The position numbers were made by a program, and so were the translations under genes. A DNA stretch of 64,000 nucleotides. Origin: Tritrichomonas musculus. Lineage: Eukaryota; Parabasalia; Tritrichomonadida; Tritrichomonadidae. This document shows, piece by piece, positions 1 to 9,703 of the stretch (the stretch's first letter is position 1; each line of letters opens with the position of its first letter). A model generated the notes under the pieces. It was not told where the DNA came from, searched no databases, and saw nothing but the letters and a program-made list of their open reading frames with translations. The DNA is taken from assembly GCA_039105265.1 (NCBI GenBank), contig JAPFFF010000002.1:8184001-8248000 (forward strand). The letters are read 5' to 3'.

Positions 1-1282
1 TAGCGCTAACAAGTTTTCTTGAATCTGGTGACCAAGCTAGTTGATAAACAGGTCCCATATGCGAACCAGTGAATCTTCCTCTTCCTTTTCCAAGTGTACA
101 TATGAATTTACCTGTTTTTCCATCAAATATTTTAACGGTTTTGTCAAATGATGCAGTTGATAACCAATATCCATTTGGAGAAAAGCAAACATGATTAACA
201 GTCTTAAGATGACCTGTTATCCTCTGAACTTCTATAAACTTCTTACCGGCCAAATCAAATTTAAGAAGAGAAATTGTACAATCTTCGCCACCAACAGCAA
301 TCATTTCCACAGGACTTGATTTTCTATGTTCCTCAAGGCGTTTAATGGCTGCAGTTTTTGAATCTTTTGAATCTTTATAAAGTTGACCTAATTCATATCC
401 ACCAGTTCGTAATACAAAAGCTGTAGATATTGCTAAGGTTCTCCATGCTCCACTATGTGCAGAATAAGCTGCAATTTCTGCTCCATTATTTGTATCCCAA
501 GCTTTTACTGTTCGATCATGAGATGATGAGAATAATATTCCATCAGCTCCCCATGCAAGACCCATTATTTTTTTCTGGTGCCCACTGGTCGCAACAAGTT
601 TTCTTCCAGTTTTAGAACAATATATATTAAGTTCACCCTTTTCAGTGGCGGCAGCAATTCTTGGATATTGATGAGAATCTTGAAAGTGTAATGGTTCCCA
701 CTGAATTGCAAAAATGGCAGCTTTTGAAACTTGAATTTCGTTATGAACCGAGAAATTAAAATCTTTTTTGTTTCGATGAATTATTCGTATACAACCATCG
801 GTTCCAGCAACTGCAAGCATTTCAGAATCTTGATGCCAGTTAATACATTGAATCCAAGTTTTAGCTTTGATTGGCAATTTTTGACGCATTGATTGAGTAG
901 AAATATCCCAAAAAATAACAGATCCATCGCCTCCACCTGTTGCCAAATCAAGCCCAGTATTTGAGAAAGCAATACATAGAACTGTATGCGAATGTCCAGG
1001 AAGAGTGGCAGAGCAAAAACTAACAGGGCGAACTCCAAAAGAAGATTCTGGTCGATATACGATTTTTACTACGTTTTCTGAGGATACGTTTTGTGCGACA
1101 CTATCGAGCGCACCAACAATTTGTTCTTCATCAACATAGAAAGAAAAAGGAGTAGCTTCTTCGTTTTCTAAAAATTTGTTTACCAATTCTGTCATTTGTA
1201 AAGTAGAAGTACTAACTGGAAGCGAAACTTGTGGGCCTGTAGGCTTTCCATCGTTATCTACAAATTGCGCAAGAAATTCCAT
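1..1282 (-). CDS. Notchless/Rsa4-type WD40 ribosome biogenesis protein, C-terminus cut by window edge
   Basis: Reading from the ATG at 1282 gives 427 open codons that run off the left edge, so the C-terminus is missing. The N-terminus (about residues 3-65) matches the NLE domain of Notchless/Rsa4: it starts MEFLAQFVDNDGKPTGP and continues with a NEEATPFSFYVD segment. WD40 repeats follow from about residue 90, with LPGHSHTVLCIAFS, GGGDGSVIFWD, SSSHDRTVKAWD and TASFDKTVKIFDG visible. Notchless/Rsa4 acts in the nucleus in maturation of the large ribosomal subunit, where its NLE (MIDAS-interacting) domain binds the AAA ATPase Rea1/Midasin; that role comes from the family. The domain order and spacing fit a true orthologue. 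No canonical TCAYW initiator was found close to the start. Confidence 0.9.
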   Translation of the reverse strand, partial: MEFLAQFVDNDGKPTGPQVSLPVSTSTLQMTELVNKFLENEEATPFSFYVDEEQIVGALDSVAQNVSSENVVKIVYRPESSFGVRPVSFCSATLPGHSHTVLCIAFSNTGLDLATGGGDGSVIFWDISTQSMRQKLPIKAKTWIQCINWHQDSEMLAVAGTDGCIRIIHRNKKDFNFSVHNEIQVSKAAIFAIQWEPLHFQDSHQYPRIAAATEKGELNIYCSKTGRKLVATSGHQKKIMGLAWGADGILFSSSHDRTVKAWDTNNGAEIAAYSAHSGAWRTLAISTAFVLRTGGYELGQLYKDSKDSKTAAIKRLEEHRKSSPVEMIAVGGEDCTISLLKFDLAGKKFIEVQRITGHLKTVNHVCFSPNGYWLSTASFDKTVKIFDGKTGKFICTLGKGRGRFTGSHMGPVYQLAWSPDSRKLVSA

Positions 1283-1393
1283 TGCAAATTTTGTATTTTT
1301 TGAGATAAAAGTTATATACCATGGTCATCTATTTAACAAAATTTTGAACAAATAGACTCTGAATTTTGATTTTTACAATTCGTTTAAAAGATA

Positions 1394-2376
1394 ATGAATT
1401 ATTCTGTTTTATATCTTTCCGCTGCTCTTTATTTGACATCTCCATTTTTATCTATATCAAAGAGTTCAACAAATTATGATTTATGCCTTCATCAAGTAAG
1501 ATTATTCAAATCTTTTTCTCATTTTTTGTATTCTCAATCAAATCTCGCAAGCTATCAATTAAAGAAATCATAAATTAAATTTTTTTTATCTTCTTCAATA
1601 AGAATTAATACAGAGGATTATTCTGCTCGTTATTTTTACAATTCAGATGAGAAAGATAAATCAATTACTTTTACATCATTTTCTAATATTATTATTGTTG
1701 TTAATAACAATAATACTAAAAATTCTGTTTCACATAATAGCGGAGGCCAGCAAATTATTTCAAATTTTATTGCATATTTGAAATATTCTACTTTTTCTAA
1801 TAATATAGGCGAGTCGATTCTTCATATTTCTCTAAAAAATGATAAATCATCCATTGAATATATTAATATTTTAAACAATTCTGCAATTTTGAAATTTCAT
1901 GGAAATGTAATTTTTTTTGCACAAACTGCTTTTGGCCATTTTGTTTTTATAAATAATTAGTATCCACTTATCACTACAGGCAGCCAGGGAGTTCTTCTTG
2001 TTGATTGCGTTTTTGATATTCCGAAAGAATTTATTGAAGATGACAAAGATGATGAAAATATCGATAATGATAATTTTCAAAAAGAATTTAAATTTTTTAA
2101 TGGAAATGTTTCATATGCACACTGTGTTTTCGACAAACATCCAACACCACAAATATACTCTCAGGCTCCTTCTCAAATTTTAATAATAATAAAAATGAAA
2201 GTAGTGGCTCATTTTTATCTATGCTATGGTCAATAATTATTATTGCTTTTATCGCTGGCATTATCTTTTTGAGCCTTTATATGCCTAAAATATATATAAA
2301 GCGGAAAAAATATGATGATGAAGAAAGAGATGAACGTGCTCCATTTATTAACAAATACAATCAAAAATATTTTTAA
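1394..2376 (+). pseudogene. Decayed type I membrane surface protein (beta-helix type)
   Basis: A 59-codon ORF from the ATG at 1394 begins with a signal-peptide-like segment (MNYSVLYLSAALYLTSPFLS) and stops at TAA. Coding signal resumes downstream, for example STFSNNIGESILHISL at about 1785-1830. One in-frame TAG interrupts it near 1960, and it continues as GVLLVDCVFDIPKEF and VSYAHCVFDKHP. After a frame change near 2165 the sequence encodes a transmembrane helix (LWSIIIIAFIAGIIFLSLYM) and a basic/acidic tail ending at the TAA at 2374-2376. The order of signal peptide, repeated C-x-F motifs, TM helix and short tail matches the intact surface protein at 18510. The LFKSFSHFLYSQS stretch also resembles its N-terminus. 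Several stops and at least one frameshift make this a pseudogene. Confidence 0.7.
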
Positions 2377-2536
2377 GGAAATGATACCAACATTATATTT
2401 TTAATCTTGTTTGTAATATAAAACTTTTATTATTATATAAACATATCATTTTAGTTTTCTTAATTATTGATAAACGATTTAAATAATCTTAATTACATAA
2501 ATATAATAAATAACTTTGTGGAAAACGATGTATATT

Positions 2537-3361
2537 TTATTTTGGAGTAAGCCATAAAACTATGCAAGAAACGTTTTCAGTTGCTCCTTTCTTTAATGCT
2601 TCTTTAGTAATAGATTGAGCAGCTGATGGAGCTGTTGTATGTGAACATGCTAAAGCTGCAATTCTTTTATCACTAAGTGTATTAAAGATACCTGCGCATC
2701 CAATGACAATAACCATTCCATCATGACGTTTGACTTGCGAAAGATATGGTTCATGCGAAATAACTTTTTTGAGATAACCATCTCCTAATGATCGAGTAAC
2801 TGGAACTTCACCATTAACTAATCCATCTTGAATAAAACCACCACGAGCTTCAACTTCTTTAGCTTCGTTTTCATTTAATGGGGAGTGTAACTCTGACATG
2901 TGAACAAGATCACCTTCTTCAGTAATTAATAATATTTGTGTATCACCTAAATTTGCTGTATAAATATCATTTTTCCAAATCATAACTGCAGCCATAGAAC
3001 AACCTTGGTCAGGCCAGTTCTTAACTAAAAAGTCGTTAACTTCTTCTATTGATGGAGTGATCAGAGTTTTTGGATTTATATCGTTTGAAAAATCACGAGC
3101 AAAAACACGATGAAGATTATTGCCTGCATATTCACAAACATCTTTATTTCCATGTCCATCAAATACAGCATAATATGAAGAACCTGAACCTGAAAAATCA
3201 CCTACAGCAACAATTGAGTCCATTCTAATTGGGTCTTCATCATTACATTCTGCATGTCCATAGTTGTACATATGGCGTCCAAAGGCGAGGATATTATGCT
3301 GCGTTTCTGGAGGTGAGACCAAACCAGTGGCTGGGTTGAGTGTTATTGTTGACCTAGTCAT
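2537..3361 (-). CDS. PP2C-family protein with an altered metal site
   Basis: The 274-residue protein has the PP2C (PPM) fold signature: AVFDGHG with Asp68, ANLGDTQ at 136-142, VTRSLGDG at 188-195 and a C-terminal TENVSCIVLW. PP2C enzymes are Mg/Mn-dependent Ser/Thr phosphatases. The motif normally reading C-D-G-(x)-W/F-D is here G-C-A-G-I-F-N (221-227), so the expected Asp at 223 is Ala. The final D-N pair is E-N (262-263), and the early R/E-D region is also weak (DEDPIRMDS, 41-49). This may be a pseudophosphatase comparable to TAB1, or an enzyme with reduced activity. The ATG at 3361 is the first in frame. It is transcribed away from the IPK gene at 3949. Confidence 0.85.
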   Translation of the reverse strand: MTRSTITLNPATGLVSPPETQHNILAFGRHMYNYGHAECNDEDPIRMDSIVAVGDFSGSGSSYYAVFDGHGNKDVCEYAGNNLHRVFARDFSNDINPKTLITPSIEEVNDFLVKNWPDQGCSMAAVMIWKNDIYTANLGDTQILLITEEGDLVHMSELHSPLNENEAKEVEARGGFIQDGLVNGEVPVTRSLGDGYLKKVISHEPYLSQVKRHDGMVIVIGCAGIFNTLSDKRIAALACSHTTAPSAAQSITKEALKKGATENVSCIVLWLTPK

Positions 3362-3948
3362 TGGGTAGACAAAATAACGAACGAATACAAAATCGATTTG
3401 AATGAAAAACGATCATTTTTACTTTTCAAAAGTTCCATCAAAACGTTTATATAAAAAGTACGTTAACTTATATACGAAACTCTACTTTGGTTCTATAAGT
3501 GACACCGTTTTCGATTTTTCTCCTCATATAATTTTCAAATCTGTAAAAATTGAAATGTTAAACAAATAAGATTTTCTTGTTATTATATTCTCTAGCTGGT
3601 TAACTGAGTTAACTTAACCTAACTCAAATAACTTTTTGTTAGCTTATTGAACTATCATTTTTATCGGTAAAGCTAAAGTTTAGAGTATAGTTACCTACTA
3701 TTATCTAATATATATAATTATAATTTTATTCTGTTTTTCAAACATTTTGATTGAGATAAAAATGGAAACTTCGTTTTGAAAAATTACTATAATTCTTTAG
3801 AAAAAATTGATTCATATCTTTCAATTATAAAATAATATTCTCAAAAATAAATTTTTATTAAAAGAAAAAGTTAAAAAATAAAATATTTTTGAGTGATTAT
3901 TTGATGAATGTTTATAAAAAAAGTATTTGATATCATCTCATTTTTTTG
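3362..3948. other. Divergent intergenic region between PP2C and IPK genes
   Basis: This 587-base AT-rich stretch separates two genes transcribed outwards. It contains AACTTTT-type words near 3421-3432 and 3645 and an initiator match just before the IPK start. I see no coding signal or RNA gene. Confidence 0.6.
3938..3942 (+). promoter_or_regulatory. Initiator (TCATT) of the IPK gene
   Basis: TCATT matches the trichomonad initiator TCAYW. The presumed +1 A at 3940 lies 9 nt before the ATG at 3949, which is a normal short 5' UTR for this group. It supports choosing that ATG. Confidence 0.6.
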
Positions 3949-4974
3949 ATGATTAATCAAAATATTCTCAATTTAAATACCAGAAACGATTTTACGAAGA
4001 ATAATAACAAGGCTCTTTATAAGAAAGGAAGCCATAATTTTTCTAAACCTACTCAATGTGCAAATCAGATGAACGGATCTCCACTTTCATTACAGAATAT
4101 TGAGTCTTGTTTTTCATCTAGTTTAACTCATCTTGATATTTCAACTTCAAATACATCAATTGCTCATACTATGGAAATTTTAAAAACCCAAGGAGGCGGC
4201 CATGCAGGCATTCTTCAAGGAAGGAAAGGAAAATATGCTACAATTGCAAAACCTTTGAATGCTGAGCGTGAAGGCCTTTTTTATAAAAGAATAAAAAATA
4301 CTCCATTATACCAATGCGTTCCAAAGTTCTTTGGAATGAAAAAAGAAAACTCCAATATCAACAATAATAATGATATCAAACAAAATAATCAGAAGACTAA
4401 ATATTGGCTCTTATTACAAGATTTGACAAACAATATGTCATCTCCTTGTATTGCTGATTTGAAAATTGGAACCAGAACATATGAAATCAATGTACCTCTA
4501 TCAAAGCAAGAAAGACAGAAAAGTTTGTTGAAAGGAACAACGACTCTTACTCACGCTGTTCGTTGCATTGATATTTGTATTCGTCAAAATAATGAAGTTT
4601 TACAAAGTTGGAATAGAAAAGCTGGAAGAAAAATGAATTGGAACGATTTACAAAAATCTTTAGAACATTTCTTATCAACAAAACAAAGAGTTATTCAATT
4701 CAAGGATCATCTTAAATTTTTAAGAGAAAAATTAGTAGAAACTTATCAAGTTTTACCTAATATGAGGCTTTACTCAGCTTCAATTTTGGTTATTTACGAT
4801 GGCGATAAAGAAAATGGACCAGTCATTGTTAAATTAATCGATTTTGGCCATGGCTATACAGATTTAGCCAGCGAAGGAGGCAATATTCATGATCCTTCAT
4901 GCGATGATAATGCACTCCTTGGAATCGACAATCTTTTATTAGTGGCTGATTCATTTTTACAAAATATACAATAA
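3949..4974 (+). CDS. Inositol polyphosphate kinase (IPK/IP6K family)
   Basis: The 341-residue protein carries the IPK-family inositol-binding motif P-x-x-x-D-x-K-x-G as PCIADLKIGTRTY, with Asp170 and Lys172. The C-terminal segment RLYSASILVIYDGD precedes VKLIDFGHGY with metal-binding Asp298. Family members phosphorylate soluble inositol phosphates (IP3 to IP6 or pyrophosphates) with ATP; which step cannot be told from sequence. An N-terminal stretch of about 65 residues is Asn/Lys-rich and probably disordered. An Asn-rich insert (NNNNDIKQNNQK) lies near residue 140 in the N-lobe. The ATG at 3949 is preferred over in-frame non-ATG codons upstream because an initiator lies 9 nt before it. Confidence 0.9.
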   Translation: MINQNILNLNTRNDFTKNNNKALYKKGSHNFSKPTQCANQMNGSPLSLQNIESCFSSSLTHLDISTSNTSIAHTMEILKTQGGGHAGILQGRKGKYATIAKPLNAEREGLFYKRIKNTPLYQCVPKFFGMKKENSNINNNNDIKQNNQKTKYWLLLQDLTNNMSSPCIADLKIGTRTYEINVPLSKQERQKSLLKGTTTLTHAVRCIDICIRQNNEVLQSWNRKAGRKMNWNDLQKSLEHFLSTKQRVIQFKDHLKFLREKLVETYQVLPNMRLYSASILVIYDGDKENGPVIVKLIDFGHGYTDLASEGGNIHDPSCDDNALLGIDNLLLVADSFLQNIQ

Positions 4975-5143
4975 ATGTATATTTTGTTTGTTGATGTATA
5001 TTAAATAATTTGTTTGAGACTTAATTATATACATATTTTTTTTTATATTAAATTTTAAAAACTAATTTAAATCAATTAACTGAGAATAATCCAAAAGGAA
5101 ATCAACAATTCAAATGAATGATTTATCAATAATATAAAAGATA

Positions 5144-5210
5144 TGGTTGCCATGGGGTTCGAACCCACGCCCTACTGGACCAGCGCCTTAGACCACTCGG
5201 CCAAACAACT
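5144..5210 (-). pseudogene. tRNA-Leu/Ser-like sequence lacking an anticodon loop
   Basis: The minus strand has a clear A box in the D arm (TGGCCGAGTGGTCTAAGGC) and a perfect B box/T arm (GTGGGTTCGAACCCCAT). The acceptor strand GTTGTT pairs with the 3' GGCAAC. Between the D and T arms there are only 16 nt, where a normal tRNA needs at least 23. The segment reads CTGG-T-CCAG, as if the anticodon loop was deleted and the stem closed on itself. No long variable arm is present, although the D arm is of Leu/Ser style. The outermost acceptor pair (5210 with 5145) is A-C. It is most likely a pseudogene or tRNA-derived relic. Confidence 0.65.
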
Positions 5211-5311
5211 TTTATGATCATTCAAGCAATTTTTTTTCTTTGTTCAAAAAAAACTTATACTAAAATTTTGATGTATTATTTTTTAAATATATATTTGGCT
5301 GCTCAAAATTG

Positions 5312-5316
5312 TCATA
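5312..5316 (+). promoter_or_regulatory. Initiator (TCATA) of the BTB/discoidin-like gene
   Basis: TCATA fits TCAYW, with +1 at 5314, 8 nt upstream of the ATG at 5322. It decides between that ATG and the in-frame ATGs at 5214 and 5271. Confidence 0.55.
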
Positions 5317-5321
5317 TTAAA

Positions 5322-6728
5322 ATGAATCTTTGCTATAATGGAGATATACTTCCAAAACCAATCCCAGAAAAGGTTTCTCAAATATTTGAAAAGACAAGAG
5401 TTCTCGAATTTAATAAAGATGATCAATGTTTTATTTTTGATTCTGATTTCGATAAAAAAATCGTTGAATTAGCTATGAAATTTTATGAAACGCCAAAACC
5501 ATTTACAGATGAAAGTTTAGATTTATTTCTCAAAAATAAAAAAGAACTTTATAAACTTTCAAAAATATTAAATTTACCATCTCTTCAGAATTTTACTGGA
5601 TCACATATTAATCCAGAATCATACCATCAAGTTTCGACAGATATAGAAGATGAAATTATAATTTTTGGAGAACAGGATTTCAATCATCATTATGAATTTC
5701 GAAAATCAAAGTTACCTACTTTTCCAACAATGAAATATACACTAAAAACGAAAATAAGTATAAATAATGAGGATAAATTTATGCGCCTTTATGCCAAATT
5801 TCAATCCTTACAAAACCAAATTAATGAACTTAATGAAGAATTCGAAAACCAGAAAAATCATAAAGATCACAAATCCTCAACTATAGAATCAGAAAATGAA
5901 TCAGAATCTTCACTTTTAACTGAAGATTCCGTATCACCTTCAAAGAAAACTAAAAAAAGTGCTAGAAGAATATCAAGCTTTAGGAAATCATCAATAAATA
6001 CATCAAGAAGGAAGAAAAAATTTACGCCAAAAGTTCAATACGAAAAAACAGTAATCTTACCTCCAAAACCAGTTGAGCCGCTACCAAAACTTAAAAACCC
6101 ATTTAGTGATGATAAACTTGATAAAGTTAGTGATCTTTCCAGTTCAAGCGATTCGAGCGAAAATACTGAAAAGCAGGATTCATTGAAAGATCAAGATGAT
6201 ATAACATTACAAATGAATAGATATATTTTAACTACATACAAAAATCTTCAATTTAAAGAATCACAGATATCTGGATCATCTTATGCTTATTCGTCATCAC
6301 TAAATGATAAATGCGGAAACGTTGATTTATTAGCAAATACTGATGGATGGTTTTACCAATCAGCGGATGAAGAGCATCAATATGTAATGTTTAAATTTGA
6401 TTCACCAATACTTATTGATTATTATTTCTTTATGACTTATGCTTTACCAAAAGGTTTTGCTCATTTAAAAAAGTGGAGGTTAGTTACTTTGAAAGAGAAA
6501 GAAAATAATAAAACAACTATAGAAAATATAGATGAAAGGGAGACACTAGAATTAGATGGACCTAATAGGATGTGCGGTTTTCATGTTGATTATAATAAAC
6601 CTGTTGATAATATTATTATTCAAATGGTTGGAGATAATATCTTCCAAAATAACAGGCTCACATTACAGAATATATTTTTTGCATCAAATCCCCCTCTTAA
6701 ATACGACTCTCCTTTTAACTTTCCATAA
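5322..6728 (+). CDS. BTB-like / F5-8 (discoidin)-like two-domain protein
   Basis: This 468-residue protein belongs to a two-domain trichomonad class. The first 100 or so residues (MNLCYNGDILPKPIP...DQCFIFDSDF) look like a divergent BTB/POZ-like module. The middle is charged, Ser/Lys-rich and coiled-coil prone (about 160-290). The last 150 residues (DGWFYQSADEEHQYVMFKFD, WRLVTLKE, FHVDYNKPVDNIIIQMVG) resemble the galactose-binding/F5-8 type C beta-sandwich seen in many parabasalid BTB proteins. A protein-interaction or adaptor role is plausible but unproven. In-frame ATGs exist at 5214 and 5271, but the extension reads as hydrophobic filler next to the tRNA relic, and the initiator favours 5322. 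The gene at 32970 appears to be a broken member of the same class. Confidence 0.75.
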   Translation: MNLCYNGDILPKPIPEKVSQIFEKTRVLEFNKDDQCFIFDSDFDKKIVELAMKFYETPKPFTDESLDLFLKNKKELYKLSKILNLPSLQNFTGSHINPESYHQVSTDIEDEIIIFGEQDFNHHYEFRKSKLPTFPTMKYTLKTKISINNEDKFMRLYAKFQSLQNQINELNEEFENQKNHKDHKSSTIESENESESSLLTEDSVSPSKKTKKSARRISSFRKSSINTSRRKKKFTPKVQYEKTVILPPKPVEPLPKLKNPFSDDKLDKVSDLSSSSDSSENTEKQDSLKDQDDITLQMNRYILTTYKNLQFKESQISGSSYAYSSSLNDKCGNVDLLANTDGWFYQSADEEHQYVMFKFDSPILIDYYFFMTYALPKGFAHLKKWRLVTLKEKENNKTTIENIDERETLELDGPNRMCGFHVDYNKPVDNIIIQMVGDNIFQNNRLTLQNIFFASNPPLKYDSPFNFP

Positions 6729-7188
6729 TAAAATTTTGTTATTTTATAAAATAAAACTTTTTGAATTGATATTCAATTTTTTAACAAATATGACTTTTGA
6801 TTTTTTAATAAATGACAACTATTAATCATTCTTAAATCTAATTTTTAAGATAATAACAGTAAGCTATTTTTACAAATATACTTTCCAGTTATTTTCATTA
6901 TTATAATCATTATGATTTGAAGTCCTAAAAAAAAGGTTAATACAAAATTCAATTGCTCTCAATTATAAAAATATATTCATTTTTATATTCCATTGATAAT
7001 TATCAATAAAATGATTAAACAAAAATATATTTATATTTATATTAAAATACAATATATATATAAATGAAAAACTCATAAAAATATTTTATTAGTTCGATTT
7101 TATTTTTATTTTATTATTTTGCGAAAACTCATAGAATTTATATGGTGAAATCATAATTCAAAAAATTCGAAATTTTGTCAATATTTTA
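6729..7188 (+). other. Intergenic, no gene seen
   Basis: 460 bases of AT-rich DNA with an AACTTTTTGAA word at 6755-6765 and a TCAAT initiator-like word at 7179-7183, just before the Rab start. No coding or RNA signal is visible. Confidence 0.5.
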
Positions 7189-7761
7189 ATGAACTATCGG
7201 ATAAAAATCATATTACTTGGGGACAGTTCGGTTGGAAAAACATGTTTATTGAAAAGATATATAAATAATGAATTCCGTGAAACGCCAAGCACAATTGGTG
7301 TTGATTTTGTTAATAAACAGGTTGAAATTAATTCAGAAGCTATTGACGTACGAATATGGGATACTGCAGGACAAGAAAAGTATTCATCACTGATTCAAAC
7401 CTACTTTGTTTCGACTGATGGTGCCATAATTGTATTTGATCTAACTTCAAGACAATCTTATGAAAACGCTCAATCATGGATTGATAAATTGGTTGACATG
7501 TTAACCTATTCACCTGCAATGATACTCGTTGGAAATAAATGCGATTTATCAGATCAAAGAGAGATTTTAGTAGATGAAGCTATCAATCTTGCAAAACGAA
7601 ATAATATACAATATATTGAAACTTCAGCACTGACTGGGGCCAATGTAAAAGAATTATTCAATCAAATTGAATCTGATTCTTACGCAAACAAGAAAAAAAG
7701 GGGATCACAGAACGGTGATGATTTGGAAAAGATAAGTAAAGATACAAATGGTTGTTGTTAA
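7189..7761 (+). CDS. Rab-family small GTPase
   Basis: The 190-residue protein has every G-domain motif: P-loop GDSSVGKT at 11-18, switch I TIGVDF, WDTAGQEKY (G3), GNKCDL (G4) and ETSAL (G5). It ends in a di-cysteine (NGCC), the site for double geranylgeranylation, as in Rabs. Rab proteins recruit effectors to specific membranes in vesicle traffic. The hypervariable tail is Lys-rich (ANKKKRGS). It cannot be assigned to a subfamily by eye; Rab8/Rab1-like switch regions suggest the secretory side. The ATG at 7189 is the only sensible start. Confidence 0.95.
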   Translation: MNYRIKIILLGDSSVGKTCLLKRYINNEFRETPSTIGVDFVNKQVEINSEAIDVRIWDTAGQEKYSSLIQTYFVSTDGAIIVFDLTSRQSYENAQSWIDKLVDMLTYSPAMILVGNKCDLSDQREILVDEAINLAKRNNIQYIETSALTGANVKELFNQIESDSYANKKKRGSQNGDDLEKISKDTNGCC

Positions 7762-7971
7762 AGAAAAATTCTTAAAAGAAGATAAATGAATTTCCCATTA
7801 ATTTATTCTCATAACTTTTGCGATAAAAGCTTGTAATAAAATAACTATTTTATACAAATACTCAAACATTTCTTATAATTTGTGACATTTATGAATGTTA
7901 TAAAAAAATGATACAAATGCTCATAATGAGAGTAAAGATATCACTAATATTTATTATAGTAAATATTTTTT

Positions 7972-8256
7972 TTAACCAGCTTTAAGTCCACGAGCATCTT
8001 GGCAGACAGCACATCCGAAGCAAAAGTTGGCCTGGATGCAATCTCCACAGTCACCATCAACAGCTTCACCTGCTTTCTGGTGCATATATTTACGAATCCA
8101 GTATTCTGAAGTCATGTTGACAACGTGACAAATTGAGCAATTTTCGTTACGAATTGTTGCGTGATTTTGAGCATTTAAACAGCATGAACAAAAGAATCCA
8201 TAAATGCAAACTGAGCAATCACTAAAGCAATGAAAAAGACCACCGCCGTATGACAT
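7972..8256 (-). CDS. PLAC8-family Cys-rich protein
   Basis: This small 94-residue protein carries the two Cys-rich blocks of the PLAC8 (DUF614/Cys-rich) family: GLFHCFSDCSVCIYGFFCSCC near the N-terminus and NFCFGCAVCQDARGLK near the C-terminus. Family members are small membrane-associated proteins linked to cell size, cadmium resistance or calcium handling in plants and to various roles in animals; the function here is unknown. The two hydrophobic Cys-rich blocks could dip into the membrane. The start at 8256 is supported by an initiator 11 nt upstream. Confidence 0.9.
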   Translation of the reverse strand: MSYGGGLFHCFSDCSVCIYGFFCSCCLNAQNHATIRNENCSICHVVNMTSEYWIRKYMHQKAGEAVDGDCGDCIQANFCFGCAVCQDARGLKAG

Positions 8257-8264
8257 TTTAATTA

Positions 8265-8269
8265 AATGA
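8265..8269 (-). promoter_or_regulatory. Initiator (TCATT) of the PLAC8 gene
   Basis: On the minus strand TCATT lies 11 nt before the ATG at 8256, with the presumed +1 A at 8267. Confidence 0.55.
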
Positions 8270-8740
8270 AATGCTTTATCAAATCAATTGATTTTGACTA
8301 CCTTTTTAAAAAATTGAATTTATCTCTTTATATCTTATTTTCAATAAAAGGAGATATCTCAGAATTTTTTGCCGATGGTTGTTTACACCTCATTCAAAAA
8401 GTTTAATTTTAGTTATTTGGTTTATCAAAATCCTTTCGTTATTTTTTATAAATTATTTTATGCATAGATATTTGAAAAAATTTTGAATTGATATTTGACT
8501 TTTCATTTGACTCCTTAAGGCTATTATTGCTGGTAAATTGATAATAATCTTTCGAAAAAATAAATTGATATCATACCTATATCACATATAAATTTTGAGC
8601 CAGAAATATCGTTTTTTGTGTAAACTTTTCAATATTGAAAAAACTCATAGAAAAAAATATTCAATATTGAATTTTAGGATAATAATGACGTTATTTCACC
8701 AGACCGATCAATTTTTTGAGATCATATTGAAAAAATAAAA

Positions 8741-8942
8741 TGCTTTAAAAAACCTGTAGACGCCTGATAAATATTTTTACGCTACTTTTTAAGTGTTTTT
8801 TTTTTTTTTTTTTCAAAAGTAAGGCCAAATTCAAAAAGATGAAATTTTGACCTAATATTTTATTCTCAGAATTTTTTTATATGATTTTTAGAAAAAGTTA
8901 GCTTATTCAATTTTTTCAGGCGTCTACAGGTTTTTCAAGGCA
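8741..8942. repeat. Short element with about 25-bp terminal inverted repeats (MITE-like)
   Basis: The left arm at 8741-8767 contains AAAAACCTGTAGACGCCTGA. The right arm at 8916-8941 is its reverse complement (TCAGGCGTCTACAGGTTTTT). The arms are far more GC-rich than the surroundings. The inner 150 bases are AT-rich with a long T-run and no ORF. Size and structure fit a non-autonomous terminal-inverted-repeat element. No clear target-site duplication was found. Confidence 0.6.
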
Positions 8943-9703
8943 CAATAGGAATAAAAGACATATATAAAGCATAATTATTATATACAATAATATAGCCAAA
9001 ATACTCAGTAAACTAGAAAAATAATTTTGTGATAACTCATTGAATTTTTTTCTCTGAATATTCAAATTTTGATGGTTGTCTCTCAAAAAATTAAAACAAA
9101 TTGTAACTTCCCCTATTTTTAGTTATATTATTCATTTATAAAGATTTTTGTATATTGGAAAAGTTAATGGATTGGCTTGTATTTGTGAGAAAAAGGTTAA
9201 TTTTTAGTTAAATTAAAAAACCCTACCTATCTCATTTCATAAACGAAAAATAATTTTTTTTAAGAATTATTAATATTTAAAAACAAACAAAAATTATAAA
9301 AAACATATTAGATCTCCTTGAATCATTGTACAAACAGTTTTTTTTTCCAATAAAATATTAAGGAATTTTTCAAAATTTAACTGGTTGAGCCCTTTTAAAA
9401 TTGGAATTTTTACTTTATCATTTTTCCTTTGGTAGATGATTCTCTATTGATCCAAATAATGTAGAAATAAATCTCATTCTTCTAATAAAAAATGAGAGAG
9501 AAAAATTTATTTAATTTTTATAAAATCTGTGCTCATCTAATATCTCATTTTTGAATATTTGGTATCCACTGACACAAAACGATTTCAAGATCAATAATAT
9601 AATCAGAAATCTTAGTATTACATAGAACAATGATAAAATAAAAAAATGCTTTTGAAAAATGTCGGTTTATGTCAATAAAATTGTCTTTTTTAATTTTTTA
9701 TGG

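Larger units (their letters stand above)
8257..9703. other. Long gene-free region
   Basis: About 1.45 kb with no coding signal. It holds the inverted-repeat element at 8741-8942, an AACTTTTTGAA word (reverse strand) at 8393-8403, TTCAATATTGAA-type palindromes around 8626-8672, and many T-runs. Confidence 0.5.

Noticed and set aside
781-1038. 85-codon minus-strand ORF
   Set aside because: It lies inside the Notchless gene in another frame and has no family signal.
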